A stretch of DNA of 64,000 nt from Erysipelotrichales bacterium (GCA_009784525.1 WRBM01000001.1:1-64000), one strand, 5' to 3'; shown: positions 9,799 to 19,836, counted from the stretch's first letter. The notes: a model not told the origin generated them from the letters alone. Translations and numbers: made by a program.

Positions 9799-10664
9799 AC
9801 TTCAGTCATATTTTTTTTATCACCGTCTTCATTCGGCTGATCAATTAAATTAACTTTATCAATAAACTCATTAGGAAGTTCATTAGATTTATCATATCTA
9901 AACCAATAAATAGTAAGTCCTGTAGCTATGCAATCTTTTAGTATTGTATTGAGATGTCCATCATTTCCAGAATAGCCTATTACGAATAGAATAGAATTCA
10001 TTCGTGATAATTGCGATTTCATTTTAAAAAAAATTTCAAATCTTTTTGCCTGTAAAATTTCATCGTACTTCCTATTACTAGGTAAAACCGGATTCTCTAA
10101 ATCACCATGAATCTTAGAAACCAAGTAAGTTGGCATGAATCTTTTTTTGCTATAATCATATCCTATCATTTCAAAAAATTTGTCATGACTAGTTATGTTT
10201 GTAGATGAAATAACATTACACAAAAATCCAAGCCTATTTATTGCTTGTTCAACAATTAGATCATAATTTAAAGTATAAATATTAATTTGTTTAGTTGTAT
10301 TAGTTCTATTCTCTGTTTCAAGAACTAATTTGTTTATTTCACTAAACATTTCTTCAATATTTTTTATACTTGGATTATTAATATCTACTTCATTTGCAAA
10401 TAACTTAAGTTCTTTATGAAATATGTTAAAAGCATTTTTTTTTTTAGTATCTGACAAACTATTCATATCAATTTCAAAGTTATATGTTGGGTCAGTTAAA
10501 TTTTTAGTCAAATAATCTCTAGTTTTTATAAAGTCCTTCATTTGCGGAAAAGCATTACCATTCACTCCAGCACCAAAAAGTAAATTTATATGCGCTGATG
10601 AAAAAACAATTTTGTTGATTTTTTGAATGTTTTTTTCTAAATTTTCATTTTGGCTTTCTTGCAT
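9762..10664 (-). CDS. SIR2-like NADase-type protein
   Basis: NLLFGAGVNGNAFPQ, IYTLNYDLIVEQA, KIHGDLENPV, LFVIGYSGNDGHL motifs. Confidence 0.85.
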   Translation of the reverse strand: MQESQNENLEKNIQKINKIVFSSAHINLLFGAGVNGNAFPQMKDFIKTRDYLTKNLTDPTYNFEIDMNSLSDTKKKNAFNIFHKELKLFANEVDINNPSIKNIEEMFSEINKLVLETENRTNTTKQINIYTLNYDLIVEQAINRLGFLCNVISSTNITSHDKFFEMIGYDYSKKRFMPTYLVSKIHGDLENPVLPSNRKYDEILQAKRFEIFFKMKSQLSRMNSILFVIGYSGNDGHLNTILKDCIATGLTIYWFRYDKSNELPNEFIDKVNLIDQPNEDGDKKNMTEVCRDMVKNSWAK

Positions 10665-10707
10665 TTTAATCTCCCTTTATTCATTACAGTTTCAAATTTC
10701 CTTTTAT

Positions 10708-11409
10708 TTAATTGCTTATATCTAAAATTGTACTTTCAACAATTTTCCATTCTGATTGACTCTTTAAATATTCTTCTGATTTATTACTACTCGCTTTATA
10801 CTCTTTGCAATCAAGAATCTCTAAAATAAATTTATTCCTAGGTTCATTTTTCAGATGAGCTGCAAAATTTTTTACATTTGCGTATAGTGAGCTTCCAATT
10901 GAGCATTCTTTAAATTTCATATAGTTCAATAAGAATCTATTATGATTGACTGCATTTCTTAATTCAACAATGGCTTTTAAATCTTTTATTAGTGGATCGA
11001 ATCCGAATATATATAATTTGTCATCTGGCGAAAGTAATTCAACTTGATTAATTAATTCGCTAAATGATAATTCATCAATTGCCAAATAAAACTTATCCGT
11101 CTTTGTAAGCTTCTTTTTAACAATATTAGTTAACTCTAACGAATGAAGAGTTGAATATTTGTTACAAATACAAGCTCTAATATACTCTTCAAAAAAACTT
11201 ATAAATTTATATAGTATTTTCCTGATTTTTTTGTCATAACGAAATGTTGTTGCTATTTCACAATAATCAACATCTGTATTTTTAAGGGATAAAAGATATT
11301 CATAGATAGAAACATGTAAGTCAATCCCCTTCGACTCAAAGAAAAACAATGCTTTTTTTTCATCATCTTCATTTTTACATATTTTCTGAATGAACTCATC
11401 TCTAGTCAT
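10708..11409 (-). CDS. Abi_2-like/HEPN-domain protein
   Basis: C-terminal LRNAVNHNRFLLN contains the HEPN Rx4H motif and resembles the Abi_2 LRNxxxHxxRL segment. Confidence 0.6.
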   Translation of the reverse strand: MTRDEFIQKICKNEDDEKKALFFFESKGIDLHVSIYEYLLSLKNTDVDYCEIATTFRYDKKIRKILYKFISFFEEYIRACICNKYSTLHSLELTNIVKKKLTKTDKFYLAIDELSFSELINQVELLSPDDKLYIFGFDPLIKDLKAIVELRNAVNHNRFLLNYMKFKECSIGSSLYANVKNFAAHLKNEPRNKFILEILDCKEYKASSNKSEEYLKSQSEWKIVESTILDISN

Positions 11410-11410
11410 A

Positions 11411-12016
11411 TTAGTACCCTAAATCGTTAAGAGTTTCTATGAAAATAGCATATGACCCAATATCTTCATTTCTTATTAAGTGCATATTCTTTAACTCAAT
11501 ATATCTATTCTTAAACTTAATAAAATATCCATCTTCTTTTAGTCTCTTGAATCTACCAATACTATTCCTTGAATTTCTAATCTCGTTCCAAATAAATCGT
11601 TCGCTACCTTTATCAAACACCAGTTTTAAGTAGTTTCCATTATTTCCCTCAACCAAAATAGCAATATCGAACGAAAAATATAATGAGTTATTTAACACTA
11701 ATCTTGATTTGATTACTGAGGTAGAATTCTGTGCAAACTTAAATAAATTCTTATGATTATTAAATGCTTCTAAGAATAGATTCTTAATAGCTTCAGGTCT
11801 ATTTATAAGACCTTGCTTATCTCTCTGTAGAATCAAATTATAATCCAAATCAAATTCGCTATTATTGTTTCTTGTAACCAGTCTTGCTTCACCACTACCA
11901 ATTAATTTTATATCAAACGTAAAATAGTTTCTTAGATAGTCTTGTACACTGTGAATTATCCCCAAACATTCTTTGTGAAGCATTTTCCTTTCCTTTTCAG
12001 GAACATATTTATACAT
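11411..12016 (-). CDS. Nucleotidyltransferase-fold (MNT-like) protein
   Basis: LIGSGEARLVTRNNNSEFDLDYNL plus later FSFDIAIL fit hG[GS]..DxD..h[DE]h. Confidence 0.65.
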   Translation of the reverse strand: MYKYVPEKERKMLHKECLGIIHSVQDYLRNYFTFDIKLIGSGEARLVTRNNNSEFDLDYNLILQRDKQGLINRPEAIKNLFLEAFNNHKNLFKFAQNSTSVIKSRLVLNNSLYFSFDIAILVEGNNGNYLKLVFDKGSERFIWNEIRNSRNSIGRFKRLKEDGYFIKFKNRYIELKNMHLIRNEDIGSYAIFIETLNDLGY

Positions 12017-12050
12017 AATTAATCTCCGATTTAATATATACTATCTTAAA

Positions 12051-12106
12051 ATTATATCATTTTATAGGTAATTTTACAATCTTCGACAGTGCGACAAATT
12101 TCGACA
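12051..12106 (-). promoter_or_regulatory. Sigma-A-type promoter with three TGTCG(A/C)A boxes upstream of the four-gene operon
   Basis: TATAAT 12051-12056, TTGTAA 12074-12079 (17-bp spacer), boxes at 12082-12088, 12090-12096, 12100-12106. Confidence 0.6.
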
Positions 12107-12114
12107 ATGCGCCC

Positions 12115-12155
12115 TAAAAACAAAAAACCACCAAACTTAATTGGTGATTTTTTTT
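12115..12155. terminator. Hairpin terminator between operons
   Basis: aaaaccaccaaacttaattggtgattttttt. Confidence 0.5.
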
Positions 12156-12198
12156 GATTATGTATAGAACCTCATTAAGAGGTTCGGGTCCGTTACTT

Positions 12199-12355
12199 GG
12201 TGCCATTTTTTACCAATATGGAGTGTTTATTCCTTTATCAATACCATTTTCATCAAGTTAGGGAATATTCTAGTAGTAACTGGAAACTTATAACATTATC
12301 TAAGCAAATTAAATTACTCTTTTTATTACCTAATTGGACAAAATCCAATAAATTA
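12199..12355. repeat. Repeat copy S2 (related to 6408-6560)
   Basis: Shared ggtgccattttttaccaatatgga plus continuing homology in the same + strand frame. Confidence 0.7.
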
Positions 12356-12434
12356 AGTTTTTTACTTTACTTGTTAATCATAAAATTATTAGATGAAAAT
12401 TTTCGTCTTAAAGGGGTCTGGATTTGTCATCCAA

Positions 12435-15400
12435 TCAAAAAGCCTTAACTTTATACTCTTCTTGAAGAGCAACTTTTTTCCAGCTTGAGACTAAACCTTT
12501 TTGTTTTAAAATAATTAACATTTTTTCCGTACTATCATTTTTATCAATCTTAGCTTCTTTTGCTTCTCCAAAAAGCAATGTATATGGTGTACCAAGCGCT
12601 ATTAAATAATCTTTAATTTTCTGTGAATCAGTTTCTTTCGTTCCAAAATCACAATGACTAAGTATCATTAATTTATCATTTTTTGAAATTGAAGCATCTT
12701 TAAATTGCCATAATATTTTTGGAGGTACTGCTATTCTTTCGTTAAGAACATACTCTGCAAATACTTTTTCAAAGCCATCTATATCAATAATTTCCTGACA
12801 TCTATCAACTAGATTTCTCTTTATTTCTAAATTAATTATTTTACAATCCATAACTGCCGCAATTATTTTATTTGCATTCTCCTTGGATTTATATGTTGTT
12901 ATTGGAACATTTACATACCTGCCATTTTGATAAGTTTGTTTGTTAGTAGTATTTACTATAGGTAAAACACAATCAAAAAAAACATCAAATTTTTGAAGTA
13001 TTAAAGACTCATGTTTTTTCAAATACTCATTTAGTGTTTTAGGTTTTGAATAAAGGCGTTTTAAATCACCTTCTATGAATTTGATTTTGTCGGACATAAC
13101 GAACTCTGCCAATACATCATCCGATACGTCGCCTTCATCATCTAATAATAAACCTATTCCGCAAGTAAAGCTCATTGTGTTTACTATATTTTTAATTTCG
13201 ACAGAAGCAACATTACGCACCAAATCATTTAAAAAGCGAGTGTGAATATCTAATCCATTACCCTCTATAAAATTTTCATCAATTCTAGTGTTTTTTATTA
13301 AAAAACTTTTTATACATTGAAACCCTTTTTTCTCGAATGCATATATTATGTTTGACCATCTTGGTTCAATCAAATTGTTCTCTAAAAGCAATTCAAATAA
13401 ATCTTCATTAAATTCAGATATTTTTTCAAATTTAATATCAATTTTCTTCATCAATAATTCTTTAATATCAAGAGCAATATCCTTTGATTCAATTAAATAT
13501 TTAACTTTGTCCTCTGATTCTTTTTCACCAGAAACCTTTTCATTCAAAAGAATCTTAAATGCATAATCATTTAAGTTTGAGTTAATATATTTTAAAACAC
13601 TATCTTTACTTGAAGATGAAATGAACGTATAATTTTTTGTGTAAAAATCATCCGATAGATTATTTGTATCTTCAATACAGAATATGGTTTCTAAATTTTC
13701 CAGCGTTAATTCATAATAACTATTTAAAATAATATATTCTTGAACTTCTTTATTCAATATTTCTTTACTCAATTTTTTAAATTGTGGCTTAACATTTGAA
13801 ATGAAACTAATTATTTTTTTGTTATCACCTACATCATTAAATAGTTCCATATAATTATCATGTTCACTAATAAATAACGATAATTTATTATCCAAGTTGG
13901 CAGCTTTATAACTTGATACATACTTGACAGTGCAAACAAAAACCAAATTTCTTTTTTCTTCAGTTAATTTTAATGCATCTAACATTTCAACAAAAAGTAT
14001 TGGTCTCAGTGGGATCAGATTTTTAAGAAGCGTCTCAATTTGCTCAGTTTCAGAAGTATTAAAATACCCCGTTAATGTATCAAAAGATTCTTTATCTTCT
14101 GTATTTTGAAGCAATCCTAAAAGATTATCAAACTTTCTTGAATTTTCTTGTATTGATATATTTTTAAGTGTTTTAACATTATCCAGAATATTTTTGTTAA
14201 GTATAGATGTATGTTTAAAATCAATCTCTTCTAATCGTCCAATTACTTCCATAAGATTGTCATGTATGCAATCATAATCTCCAACTCTGCGCTGAACCGA
14301 CATAATAAAAGCTAAATCTTTTGGTGTTATTAACTGAGCCCTATAATTTGATGTGTATTCTAAATAATGTTCATCAATATATCCATTTGCAATTAAAAAT
14401 CTTATATAATTAATTTGTGATTCAATCAGTTTTTCAGAAAAATCCACTTGCTTAAATTTTTTATACAAAGTTTCTAGTTCTTCAATTTGTGTCTTACTAA
14501 TTCCTTTATTTGCTGACATAAAAGACTCTAAAAATAATTCATCGTCTGTTGGAAGGGATTTATTAATTTCTTTTAGATACTCTTCTTTCAAATTTTCTTG
14601 AAAACAAAAATTTACATCAAATTTTTCAACAATCTCTAAAAAATTTAAACTTAAAATTTTATGTCTCTCTTTATCAAGTCTTGTGATCTCTTCGTTTATT
14701 TTTACGATTCCGTAGTCTCTTTTTTCTTTTATCAATTTTTCTCGTTTTTTGTAATTATCTAATAATTCGATTAATTCTTTACTTTCTCTTATCATATGAT
14801 TATCGCTTTGTGGATGAGATATTTGTTTAATATTTAATTTGTCAAATGTTTTTATATCAAAGGGGTTCACCAATCCACTTTGTTGATAGCCACCATAATC
14901 AAATTCCATTAATTGTCCAACAAACATATATAATAATTCATCAAATGATTCGATTCGTTCTGATTTTAGATTTTCTATATGCTGCTTTAGTAATAATATA
15001 TTTTCCCTAAGATTTTTTGAAGCTTTATTTCTTAAATTTGTGACATCAATAATATTTGGAATAAGACCCTTGTCACTCCCTAACAATGAATAGTCGTAAG
15101 GAAAAAGATTTTTATATAAACATAAAGCAAACAACATCTCAGACTTTAAATCGTCTCTAGCATTCTTATCATCAAAAATTTTATTAAACATAATAATAAA
15201 ATCATTAAACGTGTTCTTCATTATCCTCATATCCAAAATATATGGAGAAATTTTTTTGATAAATTTGTCGTTCAACTTCATTTTTTCGTTTATATCTAAA
15301 AGTTCTTTAAGTTTATTCCTTAAAGTTTCTTCTGCCGTAACTGGATTAACAATTGGTATAACTGGTAAGATAAATTCAAAAAATTTCGCCCTCTCATCTT

Positions 15401-16292
15401 CAGTCTTAAAAAGTTCATCTTTAACAGCATATAAAAATGTAACTTTTTCTTTACATTTTCTACTACTATTTATTATAGTGTTCAGTTCACGAAGCTTAGC
15501 AAATATTTCGGTAGTTGGCAATCTATCCAAATCTTCAAAAATAATCAAATTAACATTTATACATTCAAAAAAATATAAAACTTCATCAATAAATTTATTA
15601 ATTAAATTTATAGTTTTTGCCGATTTTTCCCCTGATTCGTCTTCTTTTAGATCCACTTCAAAATCTTTATACTTTATTTTTGAAAACTTTCTATAGTAAA
15701 TAATATAAAATACTATTAATCCTAGCAATCCCGAACTTATTGTTAGAAATAAAAATTTAATCCATTCTACTCCAAACAAAAGAAAACCACTAATTTCTAT
15801 AATAAACAGTAGTGCTGTTATTATAAAAACAGTTAGTAAAATACTTTTTCCAATTGATTTCTTTATACACGTTTGGTTAGTTCTTTTAATCTCTGAATTT
15901 GGTAATTCGCTTTTATTACGACTATAAAGTAATTGCTGAAGTATACTTCTTTCAATAGCGGCTTCATCATAATCTGCATTATTAAAAGTCGACAAAGTAA
16001 TACGTGCGTATTTATTATTTTCAGGCTTGCCCATATTTCTATCATCTAGTCTTTCTTGCTCTGTTCTACGATGATTATATAAATATGTATTAATGACGCT
16101 ACTTTTACCAGCTCCATATTTAGCAACCACAGCAATATTAAAGACATTTTGGTTATCAATTTTCTTTTTTAGAATCATTGCCTCCCCATCATATTCAGGA
16201 AATGCCCTTGGTGCATTATCATCTAATAAATTAAGATATACAAAATGATTATCACTATTATTTTTATTTGTTTCTTTAAAATTATTATCCAA
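12435..16292 (-). CDS. YobI-like large P-loop NTPase with two TM segments
   Basis: AVVAKYGAGKSSVINTYL (Walker A), INVNLIIFEDLDRLP (Walker B), hydrophobic pair SILLTVFIITALLFIIEISGFLLF/FLFLTISSGLLGLIVFYIIYY. Confidence 0.75.
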   Translation of the reverse strand: MDNNFKETNKNNSDNHFVYLNLLDDNAPRAFPEYDGEAMILKKKIDNQNVFNIAVVAKYGAGKSSVINTYLYNHRRTEQERLDDRNMGKPENNKYARITLSTFNNADYDEAAIERSILQQLLYSRNKSELPNSEIKRTNQTCIKKSIGKSILLTVFIITALLFIIEISGFLLFGVEWIKFLFLTISSGLLGLIVFYIIYYRKFSKIKYKDFEVDLKEDESGEKSAKTINLINKFIDEVLYFFECINVNLIIFEDLDRLPTTEIFAKLRELNTIINSSRKCKEKVTFLYAVKDELFKTEDERAKFFEFILPVIPIVNPVTAEETLRNKLKELLDINEKMKLNDKFIKKISPYILDMRIMKNTFNDFIIMFNKIFDDKNARDDLKSEMLFALCLYKNLFPYDYSLLGSDKGLIPNIIDVTNLRNKASKNLRENILLLKQHIENLKSERIESFDELLYMFVGQLMEFDYGGYQQSGLVNPFDIKTFDKLNIKQISHPQSDNHMIRESKELIELLDNYKKREKLIKEKRDYGIVKINEEITRLDKERHKILSLNFLEIVEKFDVNFCFQENLKEEYLKEINKSLPTDDELFLESFMSANKGISKTQIEELETLYKKFKQVDFSEKLIESQINYIRFLIANGYIDEHYLEYTSNYRAQLITPKDLAFIMSVQRRVGDYDCIHDNLMEVIGRLEEIDFKHTSILNKNILDNVKTLKNISIQENSRKFDNLLGLLQNTEDKESFDTLTGYFNTSETEQIETLLKNLIPLRPILFVEMLDALKLTEEKRNLVFVCTVKYVSSYKAANLDNKLSLFISEHDNYMELFNDVGDNKKIISFISNVKPQFKKLSKEILNKEVQEYIILNSYYELTLENLETIFCIEDTNNLSDDFYTKNYTFISSSSKDSVLKYINSNLNDYAFKILLNEKVSGEKESEDKVKYLIESKDIALDIKELLMKKIDIKFEKISEFNEDLFELLLENNLIEPRWSNIIYAFEKKGFQCIKSFLIKNTRIDENFIEGNGLDIHTRFLNDLVRNVASVEIKNIVNTMSFTCGIGLLLDDEGDVSDDVLAEFVMSDKIKFIEGDLKRLYSKPKTLNEYLKKHESLILQKFDVFFDCVLPIVNTTNKQTYQNGRYVNVPITTYKSKENANKIIAAVMDCKIINLEIKRNLVDRCQEIIDIDGFEKVFAEYVLNERIAVPPKILWQFKDASISKNDKLMILSHCDFGTKETDSQKIKDYLIALGTPYTLLFGEAKEAKIDKNDSTEKMLIILKQKGLVSSWKKVALQEEYKVKAF

Positions 16293-16325
16293 GAAACTCC
16301 CTCACTTTCATTATAAATATAATGC

Positions 16326-17045
16326 TTATACTTTATTTTTTGTAGCAAAATTCTTAAATTCAACTGTCATATATTTAAAATCATTAATAATATTCTTATA
16401 ATAATTTTGAAGAACTTCAGAACTATCTATAAATTTCTTGATTGATTCAGGAAAATGTCTAGTAATATATCTTAGAGTTCCAATTTTTTTTAGTTCTTTA
16501 TTAAAATCTGTTAATGACGGAACTTCCACTTCCAGATTGTACCTATTGTTAATCAAAACGATGAATGGAATCTCAAGAAAAGTTATTAAAGTTTTGATCA
16601 TAGTTTTATTAAATGCCATTGATTCAGGAACTTGAAATCTTTCTGTAAAGAAAGTCATCATTCCTTCAAAATTAGTATGACAAAAATTATTAAGTATTTC
16701 TTTTATTCCAATAAAATATTGATTTGCTAAAGCAAAATCTTCTTTTTTTATATTATGATTTTTATCTTCTATTGCTTTCATTATTTTCTTTGCTGAATAA
16801 TCCTTAGATATAAAATCATCCATTGTTATAACATTTTCTATGAGTCCGATTTTTGCAATTAAGTTTTCTTGAATATTTCTTAGCAATGGTGCTATAACAA
16901 CAATGCTATTTCCTTGCATCTCTTCGTAACATTTTAGAAATAGTTTTGCATTTCCAATAGCTAATAAATCAATTAAAAAAGTTTCTTCATTATCCCACTT
17001 TTCAATCGCTTCAAGATGGCATATTATTTTATAATATTTCTCCAT
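16326..17045 (-). CDS. Hypothetical partner of the YobI-like NTPase
   Basis: 239-aa ORF 33 nt upstream of the NTPase gene, same strand; a partial copy lies at 7756-7856. Confidence 0.6.
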   Translation of the reverse strand: MEKYYKIICHLEAIEKWDNEETFLIDLLAIGNAKLFLKCYEEMQGNSIVVIAPLLRNIQENLIAKIGLIENVITMDDFISKDYSAKKIMKAIEDKNHNIKKEDFALANQYFIGIKEILNNFCHTNFEGMMTFFTERFQVPESMAFNKTMIKTLITFLEIPFIVLINNRYNLEVEVPSLTDFNKELKKIGTLRYITRHFPESIKKFIDSSEVLQNYYKNIINDFKYMTVEFKNFATKNKV

Positions 17046-17099
17046 TATAAATCCTCAGTTTTCTTACATTTTAAAGATTATAAAACAATTTCTCTTTAA

Positions 17100-18065
17100 T
17101 TAAGGTAATCCCCAATATTTATGAGGATATTGAAATTCTTTAAAGGCATCTCTAAAATAATCATCGTAATTCCAATCAGATTCCTCAATTTTTTCGAATA
17201 AAATATTCTTGCAATACTCACCAAAAAATATTAGTAGTTTACTGAATAAACTATCAATATATTCTTCCTCTAAAATAATTCAATTTCCTGCATAATAACC
17301 GTTCTCATAGAAAATTTTCTCACCACTAGCATTTTCTTGTCTAACATATTTAGGATAAAACTTTTTCAATGTTTCATATGCAGCTACTGAGTTATGTTTT
17401 AAAAAGTTATTTATTTTATTTAAGGAGTTAAAAGAATCATATTCTTTAAACTTCTCTATTTTAAGTTTGCTATTTTCTTTAGACAACTTATCAGAAAATT
17501 TATACAGGCCTATGACATCAAAATCTTTACTTTCGTATCCCACTTCTTTACAAACTATTAAAATAAATCTATTAACTTCAACGCAAATTTTTTGTATAAA
17601 TTGAAAGTACAAAGAGTCCATAATCTCAGCGTATTTTCTTTCTCTTCTAATACTATTCATCATTGCATTAAATTCTATATCATCAAAATCATCTGAACAA
17701 GATGTATACATCATGTCATGTGACCTTGAATTATCATAAACTTGAGATGGAGTCATAACATTCTTAAAAATAGGTTTGTACTCATATTCCCAATCATCTC
17801 TTAATCTAGTAATTAAATCTCTGAATAAGTTGAACTTATAATCATACCTTGATTTGTACATTGGAATAAAATATGGGGTAGCTCTATTTTTGAAGAGTCC
17901 TTTTGGTATGTGTTCAATCATACCTTCTTTATAACAAATATTTTTATACCTTTTGGTATCAATATGCAAACGACCTTTTTTAGGATGTATTCCCCAATAC
18001 TGGAAATCACTCTTTGATTTTACATTAGAATAGTCGAATCTAATTCTTTTTCGAGTTCTTTTCAT
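17100..18065 (-). pseudogene. Hypothetical gene with one in-frame UGA (261 aa + TGA + 59 codons)
   Basis: ORF 17280-18065 ends ...YYAGN-TGA; same frame continues IILEEEYIDSLFSKLLIFFGEYCKNILFEKIEESDWNYDDYFRDAFKEFQYPHKYWGLP to TAA. Confidence 0.6.
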
Positions 18066-18222
18066 ATTTCAAACCCCTTATTTCAAAACAAATTAAAAAA
18101 GCAGCAACACCATTCTCTAGTTTCAAAGATAATAAAATCATCGGTGGAACTAGTCTAGGTGTCATGATTAATTTTCTATTATAATCACTCCTGCTCATTA
18201 AATATTATATCAAATCATCAAT

Positions 18223-18420
18223 TTAATTTATAGTATTTTTATTAAATCCCATTGAAAAAATTCTAGAATAAAAGTCTCTATTATCATAATAGCCTTTACT
18301 CTCAAACTTTTTGTTGCATAAGACTTCTTCAAAAATTAATAAAGCGGCTAATGCATTTATTACATTTTCTAAGTTTGAAAATTTATAGTAAGGCTGTTTA
18401 GTACTTTTATCTATAGTCAT
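18223..18420 (-). CDS. Hypothetical protein
   Basis: 65-aa ORF, ATG start. Confidence 0.35.
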   Translation of the reverse strand: MTIDKSTKQPYYKFSNLENVINALAALLIFEEVLCNKKFESKGYYDNRDFYSRIFSMGFNKNTIN

Positions 18421-18501
18421 TCTCTCATGCTTACTTTTATTATGATCATCTTGTATTAGTTACAAAATTAAGTCTAATATCTTGTTTTCTATGAAAAAAA
18501 G

Positions 18502-18603
18502 TTAAAAAATAGCTATTATTGCTATAAGTAAAGTAATAATTGTGACTACTAATCCAATAATCTCTGAAATGTTTGGTACTGACAGATTTGATAAATTAAT
18601 CAT
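18502..18603 (-). CDS. 33-aa single-TM microprotein
   Basis: MINLSNLSVPNISEIIGLVVTIITLLIAIIAIF; ATGA overlap with the stop of the 167-aa gene. Confidence 0.5.
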   Translation of the reverse strand: MINLSNLSVPNISEIIGLVVTIITLLIAIIAIF

Positions 18604-19103
18604 AAATCTAATACATATGACTTTAATGAAAAGTTATAAATTTTCTCATAATTGCCAAAAATAAGTTTAAAACCAAATTTAATAAAATTATCATCCATAT
18701 TTTTTATCTCTTCAATGCTAGCAATTCTAATTTTAAAATATCTTTCAACATCGAGTGGAACACCTCGATAATTAATTCTTTCTATATTTAGATCTAGTTT
18801 CTTTGCTTGCTTAAGTGTTGATTCATGTAAAATAATATAAACCCTTTTCAATGCTTTAGTTCCTGTATTTCTTAACTCTAAATACATAACATCTTCTTCA
18901 ATGATAATATCTGCGTTAGCATTAATAGATTGATTTTGTTCCCATTTTTTAGCGGTTACAAGCATACCGATTAATCCAAATATTATTACTGTAAGTGTCC
19001 CTAATAATTGAACATCATTTGATTCTATTGCTTCAAATCTAAGATATGGAATAAAAATATTTGAAAATACTAAGCTTACTAAAAGCCCAAATATCATCAA
19101 CAT
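18600..19103 (-). CDS. Hypothetical membrane protein
   Basis: Two N-terminal hydrophobic segments (LMIFGLLVSLVFSNIFIPYL, LLGTLTVIIFGLIGMLVT). Confidence 0.5.
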   Translation of the reverse strand: MLMIFGLLVSLVFSNIFIPYLRFEAIESNDVQLLGTLTVIIFGLIGMLVTAKKWEQNQSINANADIIIEEDVMYLELRNTGTKALKRVYIILHESTLKQAKKLDLNIERINYRGVPLDVERYFKIRIASIEEIKNMDDNFIKFGFKLIFGNYEKIYNFSLKSYVLDL

Positions 19104-19153
19104 AAAAATAATAATTACAATTGCATATGCTTTTATAGAAGATTTGTAAATTT

Positions 19154-19369
19154 CTATAAAAATTGCTGGCGAAAAAAATAATCTACTAAAATATCTTCCT
19201 TTCTAATATTTAAGGCTCTTGATATTTTACTAAGTTCTCTTCTATTAACTAACCTGGTATTAATAATTTCATTCAGTCTTTCATCAGTAATTTTTGTCCA
19301 ATCTGAGACTTCATTGATTGTAATCTCATTATTATTTAACATTAAATCTAAATTTTTAATTTTCCTCAT
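19154..19369 (-). CDS. Small HTH-like protein
   Basis: Cro-like TINEVSDWTKITDERLNEIINTRLVNRRELSKISRALNI; ATGA overlap with upstream gene. Confidence 0.45.
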   Translation of the reverse strand: MRKIKNLDLMLNNNEITINEVSDWTKITDERLNEIINTRLVNRRELSKISRALNIRKEDILVDYFFRQQFL

Positions 19370-19836
19370 ATAGCTTCACCTCTAATTCTGTAATCATTAT
19401 AAATTTTGGTCTTTCTTATTTTACTTGGATATCCTAAATCATGAAAAAACAACACATCAATCACAACATCAATTTGATCTCCATTAAATTCAATGTTCTT
19501 TATGAATGCTCTACATATATAAGTGAATATTTTTTCTTTATACATATCTCTTGTGATATAGCCCAAACAATTACTAAAAGCTGGTCTGTTACTTATACTA
19601 CTTTTATTAGTATAAAAATAAGCCAACATATCGTTTTCCTTATCAATAAAAACTTCACTACCAATTTGAAGAAACTTGCTATTATTATAAGAATTAGTAA
19701 TTGATCTAAAACTATTTATGACATCAATCTTTTTTGGCTTCACAGAGATAATTTCCATCGCAGTTGAATAGCACATATCTTTACTCATCAAGTTAACTTT
19801 TTCTATTTTTTCTTCCATGATAATATTTAATTTCAT
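19366..19836 (-). CDS. Hypothetical protein
   Basis: 156-aa ORF, first gene of a small operon. Confidence 0.5.
   Translation of the reverse strand: MKLNIIMEEKIEKVNLMSKDMCYSTAMEIISVKPKKIDVINSFRSITNSYNNSKFLQIGSEVFIDKENDMLAYFYTNKSSISNRPAFSNCLGYITRDMYKEKIFTYICRAFIKNIEFNGDQIDVVIDVLFFHDLGYPSKIRKTKIYNDYRIRGEAI

Noticed and set aside
12197-12448. 83-aa + strand ORF as a functional gene
   Set aside because: It is the less damaged copy of a repeat shared with 6408-6560, lacks an RBS, and the other copy has several stops; treated as a remnant.
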